Part shown: one piece after another, positions 1 to 5,083 of the stretch
How positions within the stretch are numbered: position 1 is the stretch's first letter
How the letters are laid out: every line of letters starts with the position of its first letter
Notes under the pieces: generated by a model
What the model was told of the DNA's origin: nothing
The model's input: only the letters and a program-made list of their open reading frames with translations
Databases searched by the model: none
Made by a program: the position numbers and the translations under genes
Assembly: GCA_018239705.1 (NCBI GenBank)
Contig: JAFEGS010000096.1
Coordinates: 1-5,083, forward strand
Direction: 5' to 3'
DNA from: Verrucomicrobiota bacterium
GTDB lineage: Bacteria; Chlamydiota; Chlamydiia; Chlamydiales; FEN-1388
DNA: 5,083 nucleotides

Positions 1-15
1 GTTGATATGTCCCTT

Positions 16-510
16 TTATGTGCGTCGGGCAACGACTCGTGAGCGGCCCTTGTGGCCAATAATCACGTAGACTGCCTGTCCTTCATCGAGGGAAGGCTGT
101 GGGCCCTGTACGACAGTTTTCAACTCGCCATTGTCGAGCTGGACGATATATTCAACGCCGTCTTGCGTCTTGAGTGCCTTTTCAGCAAAAGCACCGCCTA
201 CAGCTCCCGCAATCGCTCCACCAATAATAGCTACGTTGTTGCCGGTGCCTTTACCGATTTGTGAACCGACTAGGCCTCCGCCAATACCCCCACCAACTAT
301 TCCAAGGCCATTTTCCTGAAGACGTTCTTTGTCTTGTACAGTTATGTTGCGAGCGCTGATGATTATTCCAGGATAGCTCGAGCTTGCTTCGCCTACATGA
401 TCTGCGGCGTATACATCGGATGAGATTTGTCTTGCACAGCCTGTAAAGCAGCTGATGCCAACGATAGCAGCAAGGGCTGCTTTTGCCACAAATACGATCT
501 GTTTTTTCAT
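16..510 (-). CDS. slyB: SlyB-like outer-membrane lipoprotein with glycine-zipper domain
   Basis: The 164-residue protein begins with a lipoprotein signal peptide: MKKQ, a hydrophobic stretch to about residue 20, then FTGC, which fits a lipobox with Cys25 as the lipidated residue (Cys21 is a poorer alternative). Residues 67-109 form a glycine zipper (GIVGGGIGGGLVG, then IIGGAIAGAVGGAFAE), two short membrane-inserting hairpin helices as in the SlyB/PcpY and rickettsial 17-kDa antigen families. The C-terminal third (YIVQLDNGELKTVVQ, later VYVIIGHKGRSRVV) is the short beta-rich domain usual for SlyB. Family length is about 150-160 residues, so the gene is complete. The family is anchored in the outer membrane and linked to envelope integrity; the exact role here is inferred. 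No strong Shine-Dalgarno is visible before the ATG (only an AGAA-like stretch). The gene lies 60 bp after tdh on the same strand and has a possible promoter of its own at 553-581. Confidence 0.9.
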   Translation of the reverse strand: MKKQIVFVAKAALAAIVGISCFTGCARQISSDVYAADHVGEASSSYPGIIISARNITVQDKERLQENGLGIVGGGIGGGLVGSQIGKGTGNNVAIIGGAIAGAVGGAFAEKALKTQDGVEYIVQLDNGELKTVVQGPQPSLDEGQAVYVIIGHKGRSRVVARRT

Positions 511-545
511 GTTATTTCTATTATTGCCAAGGTTAATGTTATTTC

Positions 546-572
546 AGAAACCATTGTATATGAATGGTTTCT
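546..572. repeat. Perfect 10-bp inverted repeat at the end of tdh
   Basis: AGAAACCATT (546-555) and AATGGTTTCT (563-572) are perfect inverted copies separated by a 7-base loop. Read on the minus strand the hairpin begins in the tdh stop codon and ends about 35 nt before slyB. No U-run follows it on that strand (GAAATAAC comes next), so it is not a canonical intrinsic terminator. It may be a transcript-end hairpin, a weak attenuator between tdh and slyB, or a protein-binding palindrome over the slyB -10 element. Confidence 0.6.
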
Positions 573-581
573 ACCAATCAA
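553..581 (-). promoter_or_regulatory. Candidate sigma70-type promoter for slyB
   Basis: On the minus strand TTGATT (576-581, 4 of 6 matches to TTGACA) is followed after exactly 17 bp by TACAAT (553-558, 5 of 6 matches to TATAAT). Transcription would begin near 546, leaving a leader of about 36 nt before the slyB ATG. The -35 box lies in the last codons of tdh. The -10 box lies within the 546-572 inverted repeat, so factor binding there could control it. This is a motif match only; the -35 is mediocre. Confidence 0.4.
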
Positions 582-1596
582 GCAAAACTTTTACGGCCTT
601 ACCGCTCATCATTGCCTCAAAACCCTTTTGAAACTGTGCTGCCGGAAAGCGATGGGTAATAACAGGGGTGATGTCCAGCCCGCTTTGTAACAGATGAAGC
701 TCCTTGTCCCAGGTACGAAAGATCTCTCGCCCATAAATGCCTTTGATAGTGAGCATCTTAAAGATTACAAGATCCCAGTCGATGGTGCCACCTGGAGGCA
801 AAATGCCAAGCAGGCCAATGTTGCCGCCGGGCTGTATGTGCTGCAAAAGGTCGTTAAAGGCTGAAAAATTTCCTGACATCTCAAGGCCAACCCCAAAACC
901 ATTTTCCATGCCAAGCTGCAACATTGCCTCAGAGATGCTCTCCTTTGGCACACATACCGTAGTCGAGGCTCCCATCTTCTTGGCAAGATTTAAGCGATAT
1001 TCATTGTGGTTGGTGAGTACGATGAACCTCGCTCCAGCGTGCCGTGCAATAGCTGCAGCCAGTATCCCAATTGGACCGGCACCTGTAATCAGCACATCTT
1101 CACCGGCAAGGTCAAACGAGAGGGCAGTGTGCACAGCATTTCCGAGGGGATCAAGTATGGCAGCTACATCGTCTGGTATGCTTTGCGGCAGCTTTACCAC
1201 ATTCGTTTCCGGCAAGACAAAATACTCTGCAAAGCAGCCCGGCACATGGTAGCCAACGCCCTTTATGTGTAGGCAAAGATGCCTCTGCCCATTTCTGCAG
1301 CTGATGCATGTACCGCAGGTAAGATGACCCTCGCCGCTTACACGATCGCCTACCTTGCACAGTGTCACCTTCGCTCCTACTTGGTCGACATATCCCATAA
1401 ACTCATGGCCAATAATCAGAGGTGTTGGCACGTTTTTTTGTGCCCAGCTGTCCCAGTTGTAGATGTGTAGATCTGTCCCACATATGGCTGTTGTGTGGAT
1501 TTTGATGCGTACTTCGTGTTCTTTCACTTGAGGAATAGGACACTCTTGGAAGACAAGACCGGGAGCCGGAGTCGGCTTTACAATTGCGTTCATCAT
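571..1596 (-). CDS. tdh: L-threonine 3-dehydrogenase
   Basis: Cytoplasmic zinc-dependent, NAD+-linked medium-chain dehydrogenase that oxidises L-threonine to 2-amino-3-ketobutyrate. The 341-residue product has the family landmarks in order. The catalytic zinc site is AICGTD with Cys39 and GHEF with His64 and Glu65. The structural zinc lobe has Cys94, Cys97, Cys100 and Cys108. The Rossmann motif GAGPIG is at 172-177. Also present are the TDH signatures HIYNWD, GDRVSGEGH, DPLGNAVHTALSFDL, EMSG, IKGIYGRE and the C-terminal THRF...FQKGFEAM. No residue expected for activity is missing. The ATG at 1594-1596 overlaps the kbl stop in an ATGA arrangement. A second ATG directly follows at 1591-1593 and matches the start of the E. 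coli enzyme better. GGGGG (1604-1608) can serve either start. Since translation is probably coupled to kbl, the kbl frameshift may lower expression. Confidence 0.95.
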   Translation of the reverse strand: MMNAIVKPTPAPGLVFQECPIPQVKEHEVRIKIHTTAICGTDLHIYNWDSWAQKNVPTPLIIGHEFMGYVDQVGAKVTLCKVGDRVSGEGHLTCGTCISCRNGQRHLCLHIKGVGYHVPGCFAEYFVLPETNVVKLPQSIPDDVAAILDPLGNAVHTALSFDLAGEDVLITGAGPIGILAAAIARHAGARFIVLTNHNEYRLNLAKKMGASTTVCVPKESISEAMLQLGMENGFGVGLEMSGNFSAFNDLLQHIQPGGNIGLLGILPPGGTIDWDLVIFKMLTIKGIYGREIFRTWDKELHLLQSGLDITPVITHRFPAAQFQKGFEAMMSGKAVKVLLDW

Positions 1597-2769
1597 GGCA
1601 ATACCCCCAGTTCTTTACCCACCGCCACAAATGCCTCAATGGCCTTGTCTAGATCCTCTTTGGAGTGGGCAGCTGACATCTGTGTGCGAATGCGTGCCTT
1701 TCCGTGTGGCACAACAGGATAAAAAAAGCCGATGACGTAAATGCCGCGATCGAGCATCCGCGCAGCAAAGGTTTGAGCAAGGCCAGCATCTCCCAAGATG
1801 ATGGGGATAATGGGATGATCGCCCCCAGTAAGCGTAAAGCCATATTCAGCCATCTTGGCTCTAAAGTAGCGGCTGTTTTCATGTAGCTTTTGTCTGAGCG
1901 ACGCACCCTTTTCGATAAGATCGAGCGCGCTGCAGGATGCTGCAACTATGGCAGGCGCTACGCTGTTAGAAAAGAGATAGGGTCGTGAGCGCTGCCTCAG
2001 CATATCAATAATTTCTTTTCTTCCCGTAGTGTAGCCGCCCGATGCACCGCCGAGTGCCTTTCCAAGCGTACCTGTGATGATGTCCACTAGCTGTTGGACA
2101 CCGCAATGCTCAGGCGTGCCGCGTCCATGCTGTCCCATAAGGCCTACAGCGTGGCAGTCGTCAACCATCACCATGGCATTGTATCTATCTGCAAGGCTGC
2201 AGATGCCTTTGAGGTCGGCAGTAATGCCGTCCATAGAAAAGACCCCATCGGAAGCGAGCGTCTGTAGCCTCGCGCAGTTTGGCCTCAAGGTCGGCCATGT
2301 CATTATTTTTGTAGCGGTAGCGTGCAGCTTTACAAAGGCGAATGCCATCGATGATGCTGGCGTGGTTGAGCTCGTCGCTGAAAATAGCATCTTCTGCGCC
2401 AAGTAGTGGCTCGAAGAGGCCTCCATTTGCATCAAAGCATGAGGAATAGAGAATGGTGTCCTCTGTCCCAAAAAATTGCGAAAGACGCCTTTCCAAGGTG
2501 TGGTGGATTGTCTGTGTGCCGCAAATAAAGCGCACGGAGGCGAGTCCAAAGCCCCAGGACTCGTAGCTCTCTTGCGCAGCTTTGATGACCTGTGCGTTGT
2601 TGGCAAGACCTAAGTAGTTGTTTGCACAAAAGTTTAGGACTTGCTTACCATCTGCAAGACGAATGTGAGGGGACTGAGGAGAGGCAATCTCTCTTTCAAG
2701 CTTGTAAAGCCCATCTATCTTGATCTGGGAAAGCTCTGACTGTAAAAACTCGATGTAGCGTCTGTCCAT
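1593..2769 (-). pseudogene. kbl: 2-amino-3-ketobutyrate CoA ligase, frameshifted
   Basis: PLP enzyme of the alpha-oxoamine synthase family (fold type I) that cleaves 2-amino-3-ketobutyrate with CoA to glycine and acetyl-CoA, the second step after Tdh. Two reading frames together give nearly the whole protein. The upstream frame (2769 to about 2250) carries LNFCANNYLGLAN, SVRFICGTQ, LYSSCFDANGG and LNHASIIDG. The downstream frame (about 2265 to 1593) carries SDGVFSMDG, MVMVDDCHAVG, ITGTLGKALGGASGG with the PLP lysine, RPYLFSNS and ARIRTQMSAAH. Both halves match E. coli Kbl without other gaps as far as I recall that sequence. Between LREA and DGVFSMDG only 16 bases remain where 10-12 codons are expected, so 14-20 bases are missing out of frame. 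The first frame stops at 2185 and lacks the catalytic lysine. The start has GAAGAAG at 2778-2784, 8 nt before ATG. A real deletion is more likely than a sequencing error because several codons are lost. Confidence 0.9.
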
Positions 2770-2829
2770 ATCTGCATCTTCTTCAACGAGGATGTTTTTA
2801 TCAAGTTTTTCTTATCATGCTTTTTTTCA

Positions 2830-2855
2830 TGGCGCGAAAAGGCCAATTCGCGCCA
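2830..2855. repeat. Palindrome 1 of a pair (TGGCGCGAA / TTCGCGCCA)
   Basis: TGGCGCGAA (2830-2838) and TTCGCGCCA (2847-2855) form perfect 9-bp arms around an 8-bp spacer that itself contains GGCC. It sits 61 bp upstream of the kbl ATG, in the region expected to hold the kbl-tdh promoter. On neither strand does a T-run follow the stem, so it is not an intrinsic terminator. A dimeric-regulator operator or a mobile short palindromic repeat are the main possibilities. Confidence 0.7.
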
Positions 2856-2872
2856 AATACAGCACTTTTTTG

Positions 2873-2896
2873 TGGCGCGAAATCCTTTTCGCGCCA
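2873..2896. repeat. Palindrome 2 of a pair (TGGCGCGAAA / TTTCGCGCCA)
   Basis: TGGCGCGAAA (2873-2882) and TTTCGCGCCA (2887-2896) form perfect 10-bp arms around TCCT. Its centre (2884.5) is 42 bp from that of palindrome 1 (2842.5), close to four helical turns. The two elements face opposite ways: 13 bases, TGGCGCGAAAAGG, are shared between the plus strand of palindrome 1 (2830-2842) and the minus strand of palindrome 2 (2884-2896). The half-sites are 17 bp apart in the first and 15 bp in the second. Confidence 0.7.
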
Positions 2897-2955
2897 TTCC
2901 TGCTCGAGTCTTTTTGAGGACATTAGGGCATTTTTCGACAGTTTTACCCGAGATA

Positions 2956-2974
2956 ATGTTATAAATAATGACAT
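2956..2974. promoter_or_regulatory. Candidate operator overlapping the XRE-gene promoter
   Basis: ATGTTAT (2956-2962) and ATGACAT (2968-2974) are inverted copies with one mismatch in seven, separated by AAATA. A 12-bp-spaced direct repeat of ATAATG (2953-2958 and 2965-2970) runs through the same bases. The right arm covers the -35 box of the promoter at 2968-2996, a position suited to repression. HTH antitoxins usually bind their own promoter, so autorepression by the downstream XRE protein is a reasonable inference, but nothing in the sequence proves it. Confidence 0.35.
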
Positions 2975-2996
2975 AAAGTCGGAAAAATCATAGAAT
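2968..2996 (+). promoter_or_regulatory. Promoter for the XRE-ImmA / PIN operon
   Basis: ATGACA (2968-2973, 5 of 6 to TTGACA) and TAGAAT (2991-2996, 5 of 6 to TATAAT) are separated by exactly 17 bp. Transcription would start near 3003, giving a leader of about 40 nt with a strong ribosome binding site. An alternative upstream pair, TCGACA (2935-2940) with TATAAA (2960-2965), has a less favourable 19-bp spacing. Confidence 0.55.
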
Positions 2997-3031
2997 AAAT
3001 ATAGGTAGAGTGTTAATATACCTGACATTTT

Positions 3032-3038
3032 GGAGGGG
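3032..3038 (+). promoter_or_regulatory. Strong ribosome binding site for the XRE-ImmA gene
   Basis: GGAGGGG ends 5 nt before the ATG at 3044 and fixes that codon as the start. The encoded protein then begins directly with an HTH domain of normal length. Confidence 0.75.
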
Positions 3039-3043
3039 CTCTT

Positions 3044-4177
3044 ATGAAACGTGCTGTAGTTGCACAAAGAGTTAAAGAAGCGAGAGAAGGGTGTGGGCTT
3101 AATCAGACCGAGCTTGCTCATCGTCTTGGCTGGAAAAGTCATGCATCTATCGTAGCTATTGAACAGGGCGAAAAAGAGCTGAAAATGTGGGAGCTGCTTA
3201 AGATAGCCGAAGTTCTTAATATCGCTCCTGAATCGTTATACGGCGAACAACCGATAGGTCCATTGAGCTCGCCTCAAATTTTGTGGCGCCAAAAAGGGGC
3301 ACAATCTGAGGCAGTTTGTCAGGAGGAACGACATATCTACCAGCATTGTGAGGATTATCGACTGCTTGAGAAATTAGTAGTCCAACCCTCTTTTCCTCTT
3401 CGAGAGCTATCAAAAAGAGATTTTAATGTTCAAACAGCCAATTTTGACACTGTGAATCGGTTGGCTGATGAATTGCATCGAGAGCTGAATTTAGGTGATT
3501 ATCCTGCAGAGGTACTAGCTCGTCGGTTGGAAGAGGATTTTGGAGTTATCTTACTGAGTCGTCCACTAGAGAACGGTTCTGCCGCCTGTTTGCGTTCAGG
3601 CAGTGACATTGTGATAGTCACTAACAAGAATGACGTGCCATGGAGGCAAGTGTTCAGTTTGGCTCATGAACTATTTCACATAGTTACGTGGAGTGACTCG
3701 CTGATACAGGCCGTTCAAAGTAATGCAGCGTTGTTTCAAAAAAATGAGCAGTGGGCAGATGCATTTGCAGGGGCTTTATTGATGCCACAGCAGATGATTG
3801 AGCGCGATGTATATGGCAGAAAGCTAAGCTACTCGGTTGTTGTAGTAATGGCCAGAAAGTATGGTGTTTCAACCCAAGCTATGCTCTGGCGATTGTGCCA
3901 CCTGCGGTTTTTGACGGTCAATGCGGTTCAAGCAACGCTTGAGGACCGCGAGTTTAATGAGTTTGATCGATCTACATATAAAGAAGCGTTTGAGTCGGCT
4001 CCTTCATTCGGTAATAGATTCTTGCGTCTGGCTTACCTTGTTTTTGAGAGCGGGAAAATATCCAAAAGCCGCTTGGCGCGGATGTTAGGAGTCAATTTAC
4101 GAGACCTAGAACAGTACTTATCGACAAATGGATTTACGTTAACTGATGATAAAGAAATCGCCTCCTGTATTGGCTGA
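3044..4177 (+). CDS. XRE-family HTH regulator fused to ImmA/IrrE-type metallopeptidase (likely antitoxin)
   Basis: The 377-residue protein has an N-terminal XRE helix-turn-helix at about residues 5-66 (RVKEAREGCGLNQTELAHRLG, then ASIVAIEQGEKELKMWELLKIAEVLNI). A linker region follows to about 140. The ImmA/IrrE (M78, COG2856) domain occupies about 140-290. Its zinc-peptidase motif is HELFH (His208, Glu209, His212) in FSLAHELFH, followed by NEQWADAFAGALLMP (234-248), where Glu235 is the expected third ligand region. The C-terminus (about 327-360, FLRLAYLVFESGKISKSRLARMLGV) is a helical, HTH-like tail common in this family. Proteins of this layout are DNA-binding regulators or type II antitoxins, and some cleave a partner repressor. 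Here the next gene is a PIN-like nuclease overlapping by 32 bp, which favours the antitoxin role. All recognisable metal-site residues are present, so it may be a working protease. It could instead be an ordinary stress or prophage regulator. Confidence 0.88.
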   Translation: MKRAVVAQRVKEAREGCGLNQTELAHRLGWKSHASIVAIEQGEKELKMWELLKIAEVLNIAPESLYGEQPIGPLSSPQILWRQKGAQSEAVCQEERHIYQHCEDYRLLEKLVVQPSFPLRELSKRDFNVQTANFDTVNRLADELHRELNLGDYPAEVLARRLEEDFGVILLSRPLENGSAACLRSGSDIVIVTNKNDVPWRQVFSLAHELFHIVTWSDSLIQAVQSNAALFQKNEQWADAFAGALLMPQQMIERDVYGRKLSYSVVVVMARKYGVSTQAMLWRLCHLRFLTVNAVQATLEDREFNEFDRSTYKEAFESAPSFGNRFLRLAYLVFESGKISKSRLARMLGVNLRDLEQYLSTNGFTLTDDKEIASCIG

Positions 4178-4682
4178 TGCAGTCATTGTAATCGGTGCTC
4201 ATGAGCAAATGTATTGGGAGTTCCTTTGCAACAGCTACAAGATAGGAATACCTGCAACAATTCTTGAGGACGAGGTCTTCTACTTTCAGCGGCAAGACCG
4301 TAAACATGGGCTGACTCCTTCTGAGTGGGTGAAGGAAGGCAAAGTAGCTCGGCTGGAAGCAGGATTAGAAGACTATGAGAAGCTTAATCATTTGTTGTCA
4401 AAAAACTTTATGGACACGCTTGATCCAGGTGAGCAGGAAGCCTTAGCATTACTTGGTTCTAGCAAGCATAAAGGTTATCTATTTTGCACAGCAGATAAAG
4501 CTGCCATACGAGCTTTGGGGGTTCTTGGATGGAGAGAGCGTGGTATATCGGTAGAGACGCTCCTTAAACGTGCTGGTAGATCTGAAGCGTTGCTTAAGCG
4601 ACTGCCGTATCATTTTTCAGAAAAATGGTTCAATAATAGCCTTCAAGAAGGATTTGCTGAGAGACATCTCTGGTTGAATTAG
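4146..4682 (+). CDS. PIN-like domain nuclease, probable toxin
   Basis: The 178-residue protein has the acidic spacing of a PIN-domain RNase. Asp11 lies in an N-terminal beta strand (VLADAVIVI). Glu41 follows IPATIL, the usual site of the second acid. GEQEALAL (95-102) supplies Glu96/Glu98. Asp117 in LFCTADKAAIRALGVLG matches the fourth acid, before a small helix and strand as in VapC-like and DUF3368/DUF4411-like proteins. PIN toxins are Mg2+-dependent RNases that cleave tRNA, rRNA or mRNA; the target here is unknown. The C-terminal 40 residues are basic and aromatic and I do not recognise them. The ATG at 4146 lies 32 bp inside the XRE-ImmA gene, without a clear Shine-Dalgarno, so translation is probably coupled. 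A TTG at 4170 is an alternative start that would leave the first catalytic Asp only two residues from the N-terminus. Assignment rests on motif spacing, not a database match. Confidence 0.7.
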   Translation: MIKKSPPVLADAVIVIGAHEQMYWEFLCNSYKIGIPATILEDEVFYFQRQDRKHGLTPSEWVKEGKVARLEAGLEDYEKLNHLLSKNFMDTLDPGEQEALALLGSSKHKGYLFCTADKAAIRALGVLGWRERGISVETLLKRAGRSEALLKRLPYHFSEKWFNNSLQEGFAERHLWLN

Positions 4683-4757
4683 GTAGGCTTCAAAGAATTG
4701 CTACTTCAGAAAAAGACCCATTTGCCACCTTTGTCGCACGAAAATAAGAGCATTACT

Positions 4758-4763
4758 GGAGGA
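4758..4763 (+). promoter_or_regulatory. Ribosome binding site for the small basic protein
   Basis: GGAGGA lies 4 nt before the ATG at 4768. Another ATG at 4764 is in a different frame and directly abuts the site, so 4768 is the likely start. The site supports real translation of the 63-residue frame. Confidence 0.55.
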
Positions 4764-4767
4764 ATGA

Positions 4768-4959
4768 ATGAGCAGGTCGCGCCGAAAGCCCTATTTCCGC
4801 GAAGAAAATAAGAAGCCTAAGAAAAAGGCAGCTAACAAAGCTGTCCGCAATTTTTCAGAGGATATTCTTGATGGGGCTCATTATCGTAAACTGTATGACA
4901 GCTATAATATTGACGATTTTGGTTGGTTAACAAAAGATCCTAGATTAGGGAGAAAATAG
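4768..4959 (+). CDS. Small basic hypothetical protein, 63 aa
   Basis: The N-terminal half is extremely basic: 12 of the first 27 residues are Lys or Arg (MSRSRRKPYF, then KKPKKKAANKAVR). The C-terminal half is aromatic and acidic (LDGAHYRKLYDSYNIDDFGWL). The MSRSR(R/K)KP opening, a central NK.VR and a Y(R/K)K.Y.SY.I.D ending resemble a widespread family of small uncharacterised bacterial proteins, recalled from memory and not verified. The basic arm suggests nucleic-acid or ribosome contact, which is inference. No signal peptide or membrane segment is present. The gene follows the PIN-like gene by 85 bp on the same strand and could belong to that transcript; I see no convincing terminator or promoter in the gap. 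It could equally be an unrelated neighbour. Confidence 0.65.
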   Translation: MSRSRRKPYFREENKKPKKKAANKAVRNFSEDILDGAHYRKLYDSYNIDDFGWLTKDPRLGRK

Positions 4960-5083
4960 TTAAAAAAGTCCATATCGGAGCTGAAAGTCTTTAAAAAATT
5001 TATAGAAGGCTGCCCCAATCATCAAATAGCTTATTGATAATCAGGGACTTCAAGGTGATAATGGTCTGCTAGGAATTGAGAAA

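Noticed and set aside
1593..2606. A 337-residue open frame starting upstream of the kbl frameshift
   Set aside because: Only its part downstream of about 2265 is Kbl-like. The residues before that are an out-of-frame reading of the kbl N-terminal half, so the frame is not an independent gene.
2830..2896. Rho-independent terminators at the two GC-rich palindromes
   Set aside because: No T-run follows either stem on either strand, and the region lies between divergent gene starts where a terminator is not expected.
2931..2987. Long-range inverted repeat TTTTTCGAC / GTCGGAAAAA
   Set aside because: The arms differ by one inserted base, are far apart (38 bp) and mostly A/T, so chance is likely.
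2801..3142. Minus-strand 113-residue frame across the intergenic region
   Set aside because: It runs through the palindromes, the AT-rich promoter and the start of the XRE gene, and its product has no recognisable domain.
4611..4627. Hairpin CATTTTT-CAG-AAAAATG near the end of the PIN-like gene
   Set aside because: It is an almost pure A/T stem inside a coding region with no following T-run; it is likely a by-product of codons.
4960..5083. Possible gene or attachment site in the last 124 bp
   Set aside because: Frames are interrupted by stops, no tRNA-like fold or direct repeat is visible, and only a weak ATCAA...TTGAT inverted repeat was seen.

Overview
The window looks like part of a Gram-negative bacterial chromosome, most likely proteobacterial. 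The evidence is an outer-membrane SlyB-type lipoprotein, a kbl-tdh threonine-catabolism pair colinear with the enterobacterial enzymes, and Shine-Dalgarno-led genes. I cannot name the genus from the sequence alone. The layout is divergent: positions 1-2769 are read on the minus strand, positions 3044-4959 on the plus strand, with a 274-bp regulatory region between them.

Minus-strand half. kbl (2-amino-3-ketobutyrate CoA ligase, 2769 to 1593) is followed by tdh (L-threonine 3-dehydrogenase) with a four-base ATGA overlap, then by slyB after about 60 bp. Tdh oxidises threonine to 2-amino-3-ketobutyrate and Kbl splits this with CoA into glycine and acetyl-CoA. tdh looks intact. kbl is broken by a frameshift near 2249-2265 where an out-of-frame block of about 14-20 bases is missing, so the pathway is probably interrupted. 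slyB seems to have its own promoter, lying inside a perfect 10-bp inverted repeat that overlaps the tdh stop codon.

Intergenic region (2770-3043). Two perfect palindromes built from the same half-site, TGGCGCGAA/TTCGCGCCA, lie with centres 42 bp apart. They are 61 bp upstream of kbl and well upstream of a good sigma70-like promoter for the plus-strand genes. A second, AT-rich near-palindrome overlaps the -35 element of that promoter.

Plus-strand half. A 377-residue protein with an XRE helix-turn-helix and an ImmA/IrrE (M78) metallopeptidase domain overlaps by 32 bp a 178-residue protein that looks like a PIN-type nuclease. This is the architecture of a toxin-antitoxin module (fused HTH-protease antitoxin, PIN toxin) and is the most interesting cargo here. 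A 63-residue, very basic hypothetical protein with a strong ribosome binding site follows 85 bp later. The last 124 bp contain no gene I can support.
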